From positions 1-64,000 of the forward strand of contig NZ_JASXSI010000010.1 in assembly GCF_030315685.1 (NCBI RefSeq): a DNA stretch of 64,000 nt. Reading direction: 5' to 3'. The position numbers and the translations under genes are program-made. This document shows positions 61,892 through 64,000 of the stretch, piece by piece. How positions within the stretch are numbered: position 1 is the stretch's first letter; every line of letters starts with the position of its first letter. The notes under the pieces were generated by a model. It was not told the origin of the DNA, ran no database searches, and worked only from the letters and a program-made list of their open reading frames with translations. The DNA comes from Gordonia sp. ABSL11-1. Lineage in GTDB: Bacteria; Actinomycetota; Actinomycetes; Mycobacteriales; Mycobacteriaceae.

Positions 61892-63808
61892 ATGGAACAG
61901 CACACGAACACCTTGCCCCGGCTGATCAGCATCGACGACTTCTTCGCACCGCCGCGCCGGACCGGCGCGACCATCTCCCCGGATGGCACGCGGATCGCCT
62001 TCCTCGCACCGTGGCGCAATCGCCTGAACGTGTGGATCGAGGACCTCGATCCCGACGAGAACGGTGTCATGGCCGACGCCCGGTGCGTCACCGCCGACGA
62101 CACGCGCAGCGTGCTCAGCTACCAGTGGACCGACGACCCGCGCTGGCTGCTCTACCTGCAGGACTCCGGCGGCGACGAGAACTGGCACGTCTTCCGAGTC
62201 GATCTCGACGATCCGGATGCCCCCGCCGTCGACCTCACTCCGTATCCGGGTGCCCGTGCCCTCGGCCTCGAGCGGGCCAGGGGCCGCGCCGGCATCATGA
62301 CGCTCCTGTTGAACGCCCGTGACCGCGCACAGTTCGATCTGTACGAGATCGATGTCGCCTCAGGCGAACTGACGATGGTCGCCGAGAGCCCCGGGGTGGG
62401 GTCGGCCTGGATTCCGGGCCGCGACGGTGAACTCTTCTGCTCCTCGATCACCGACGACGGTGACTACGAGTTCGCGCGCCGCGATCCGACGACGGGAGAC
62501 CTGCACACCGTCATCACGCTCGACGGCGACGATCATCCGCTCGGGGTATCCCTGGCGACCGTCACCCCCGACAGCACCGGCATGTGGATCGGCTCCAAGC
62601 GCGACCGCGACCTCACCGCCGTGGTCCACGTCGACCTGATGACCGGCGCCGAGACCGTGGTCGACCATCACCCCACTCTCGAGCTGGACGCCGACCGTCG
62701 TGCGGTGGCGCAGATGTCGTCACCGCTGATACACGATCGCGCGACCGGCGAACTGCTCGGCGCACGCTATCTCGGTGAGCGGCAGGTCATCCACGCCCTC
62801 GATGATCACTTCGCCGCGGTCCTGAAGCAGATGGAGTCGTTGTCGGACGGCGACATCGGCGAGATCTCCTCCGACGAGAGCGGAACACGCTGGGTCGTCA
62901 GCTTCGCCCACGATCGTGAGCCCGGGGTGACATGGCTGTACGACCATGCGACCGGAGAGAGTCGCGAACTGTTCCGGCCGTTCGGGCACCTGGACCCGGA
63001 GGAGTTGGCGCCGATGACGGCGGTGACCGTCACCGCCCGTGACGGACTCACCCTGCCCTCCTATCTGACACTGCCCGTCGGGGAGGAGCCACGAGATCTC
63101 CCGATGGTGCTGCTGGTCCACGGCGGCCCGTGGTACCGCGACTCGTGGGGATACCAGCCCCTGGTGCAGATGCTCGCCAACCGCGGATATGCGGTGCTGC
63201 AGGTCAACTTTCGTGGCTCGACCGGATACGGCAAGGCACACACCCAGAAGGCCGTCGGCGAGTTCGCCGCCGCCATGCACGACGATCTCCTCGACGCCGT
63301 CGACTGGGCTGTCACGCAGGGCTACGCCGACCGTGACCGGGTCGCGATCATGGGCGGGAGCTACGGCGGCTACGCCACGCTGGTCGGGGCGGCCTTCACT
63401 CCCGATGTCTTCGCCGCGGCCGTCGACTACGTCGGCATCTCCGATCTGGAGAACTTCATGCGGACCCAGCCGGCGTTCATCGGCCCCGGCATCATCAACA
63501 ACTGGTACCGCTACGTCGGCGATCCGGACGTCGCGGAGCAAGCGACGGACATGCGCGCCCGCTCCCCGATCAGCCGGGTCGACGACATCACCCGGCCCCT
63601 CATGATCGCCCAGGGCGCCAACGACGCCCGCGTGGTCCAGGCCGAATCCGACACCATCGTCGCCGCGCTACGGGAGCGCGGGATCGACGTCGACTACCTC
63701 GTCTTCGACGATGAGGGACATGGATTCGTCAACCCCGAGAATCAGATCACCTTCTACCGCACCGTCGAGCGCTTCCTCGCTCGCCACCTGGGAGGACGGA
63801 CAGCATGA
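61892..63808 (+). CDS. S9-family (prolyl oligopeptidase-like) serine peptidase
   Basis: The protein has 638 residues from ATG 61892. The N-terminal two thirds are a beta-propeller with repeated DGTRIAF- and DPRWLLYLQDSGGDENWHVF-type blades. The C-terminal alpha/beta-hydrolase domain begins VTARDGLTLPSYLTLPVG. It has VLLVHGGPWYRDSWG, the nucleophile Ser in VAIMGGSYGGYATLVG, the Asp in IAQGANDARV and the His in FDDEGHGFVNPENQI. No signal peptide is seen. It shares a regulatory element with the ABC/two-component operon, which suggests one regulon. Confidence 0.93.
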   Translation: MEQHTNTLPRLISIDDFFAPPRRTGATISPDGTRIAFLAPWRNRLNVWIEDLDPDENGVMADARCVTADDTRSVLSYQWTDDPRWLLYLQDSGGDENWHVFRVDLDDPDAPAVDLTPYPGARALGLERARGRAGIMTLLLNARDRAQFDLYEIDVASGELTMVAESPGVGSAWIPGRDGELFCSSITDDGDYEFARRDPTTGDLHTVITLDGDDHPLGVSLATVTPDSTGMWIGSKRDRDLTAVVHVDLMTGAETVVDHHPTLELDADRRAVAQMSSPLIHDRATGELLGARYLGERQVIHALDDHFAAVLKQMESLSDGDIGEISSDESGTRWVVSFAHDREPGVTWLYDHATGESRELFRPFGHLDPEELAPMTAVTVTARDGLTLPSYLTLPVGEEPRDLPMVLLVHGGPWYRDSWGYQPLVQMLANRGYAVLQVNFRGSTGYGKAHTQKAVGEFAAAMHDDLLDAVDWAVTQGYADRDRVAIMGGSYGGYATLVGAAFTPDVFAAAVDYVGISDLENFMRTQPAFIGPGIINNWYRYVGDPDVAEQATDMRARSPISRVDDITRPLMIAQGANDARVVQAESDTIVAALRERGIDVDYLVFDDEGHGFVNPENQITFYRTVERFLARHLGGRTA

Positions 63809-64000
63809 TCGATCAGAAACGACGCGACGACGAGCCGGACACCGGCCAACTGATCCTCGACCAACTCGGCGGAACCTCCGGGATGATCTACACGGCCATC
63901 CCCGTCGTGGTGTTCGTCATCACCAACAGCGTTGCGTCGCTGCCGATCACGATCGGCGTGGCCATCGCCGTCGCCATCGCGATCGCGGTGTTGCGGGTCG
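63805..64000 (+). CDS. DUF3159-like membrane protein, 5' part only
   Basis: ATG 63805 overlaps the peptidase stop (ATGA) and has GGGAGG upstream. The visible 65 codons read MIDQKRRDDEPDTGQLILDQ, LGGTSGMIYTAIPVVVFVIT, then two hydrophobic helices. The LGGxxGxxYxxxPVVVFV pattern is that of DUF3159 membrane proteins of actinobacteria, function unknown. The gene continues beyond the window. It is coupled to the peptidase and so probably belongs to the same regulon. Confidence 0.75.
   Translation, partial: MIDQKRRDDEPDTGQLILDQLGGTSGMIYTAIPVVVFVITNSVASLPITIGVAIAVAIAIAVLRV

Overview
The window is high-GC actinobacterial DNA. It is most like Gordonia or a close relative in Mycobacteriales. Pointers are a SigK-type ECF sigma factor, a WhiB protein, F420-type PPOX and deazaflavin oxidoreductases, a mycothiol-dependent nitroreductase relative, HspR/HAIR-like sites before clpB and an EctD-type ectoine hydroxylase. 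Many GTG starts and 1-4 nt stop/start overlaps fit the same group. This is inferred from protein resemblance only; there is no rRNA in the window. I see no tRNA, CRISPR array, transposase, integrase or phage gene.

Layout. 0-8.2 kb: complete kdp potassium-uptake operon on the minus strand (small ORF, kdpF, kdpA, kdpB, kdpC, kdpD, kdpE), with a palindromic element read in frame inside kdpB. 8.4-21.2 kb: housekeeping and stress genes (PPOX enzyme, maleate isomerase-like protein, 3-methyladenine glycosylase I, MerR regulator, GH15 trehalase/glucoamylase, SigK, fused dihydroxyacetone kinase, DinB protein, ClpB with two HAIR-like sites, SRPBCC protein, a 20-residue hydrophobic peptide gene, deazaflavin oxidoreductase). 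21.3-31 kb: decayed acyl-CoA synthetase, lipoprotein carboxylesterase, TetR, small secreted proteins, a broken ArsR/SRPBCC pair, a TetR/MFS efflux pair with tandem operators, and a metallophosphoesterase. 31-34.5 kb: sulfur-scavenging operon (SfnB-like, SsuD-like, two flavin reductases). 34.6-43.7 kb: DUF3263-WhiB pair, amino-acid permease, TIGR01777 epimerase, siderophore-interacting protein, oxidoreductases, rhodanese, CPBP protease. 43.7-54.4 kb: an accessory zone with many broken genes, a repeat-flanked O-methyltransferase, a MarR/SDR/MFS cluster, ectoine hydroxylase and a glycosyltransferase. 54.4-58 kb: paired DJ-1/PfpI proteins, DUF3072 protein, lipase remnant, msrA-msrB. 58-64 kb: ABC exporter, histidine kinase, response regulator, S9 peptidase and a DUF3159-like protein.

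How genes work together. KdpDE should control KdpFABC. The sulfur operon pairs flavin-dependent oxygenases with reductases that supply reduced flavin. The last cluster looks like a self-contained signalling unit. Its two apparent promoters, before the ABC operon and before the S9 peptidase, carry the same 12-bp palindrome and a matching second element at the same distance from the start codon, but with different spacing between the two. That is the strongest candidate for an undescribed regulatory arrangement here.

About nine genes are broken by frameshifts, stops or internal deletions. They may be real decay or, for the single-base cases, assembly errors; reads would decide.
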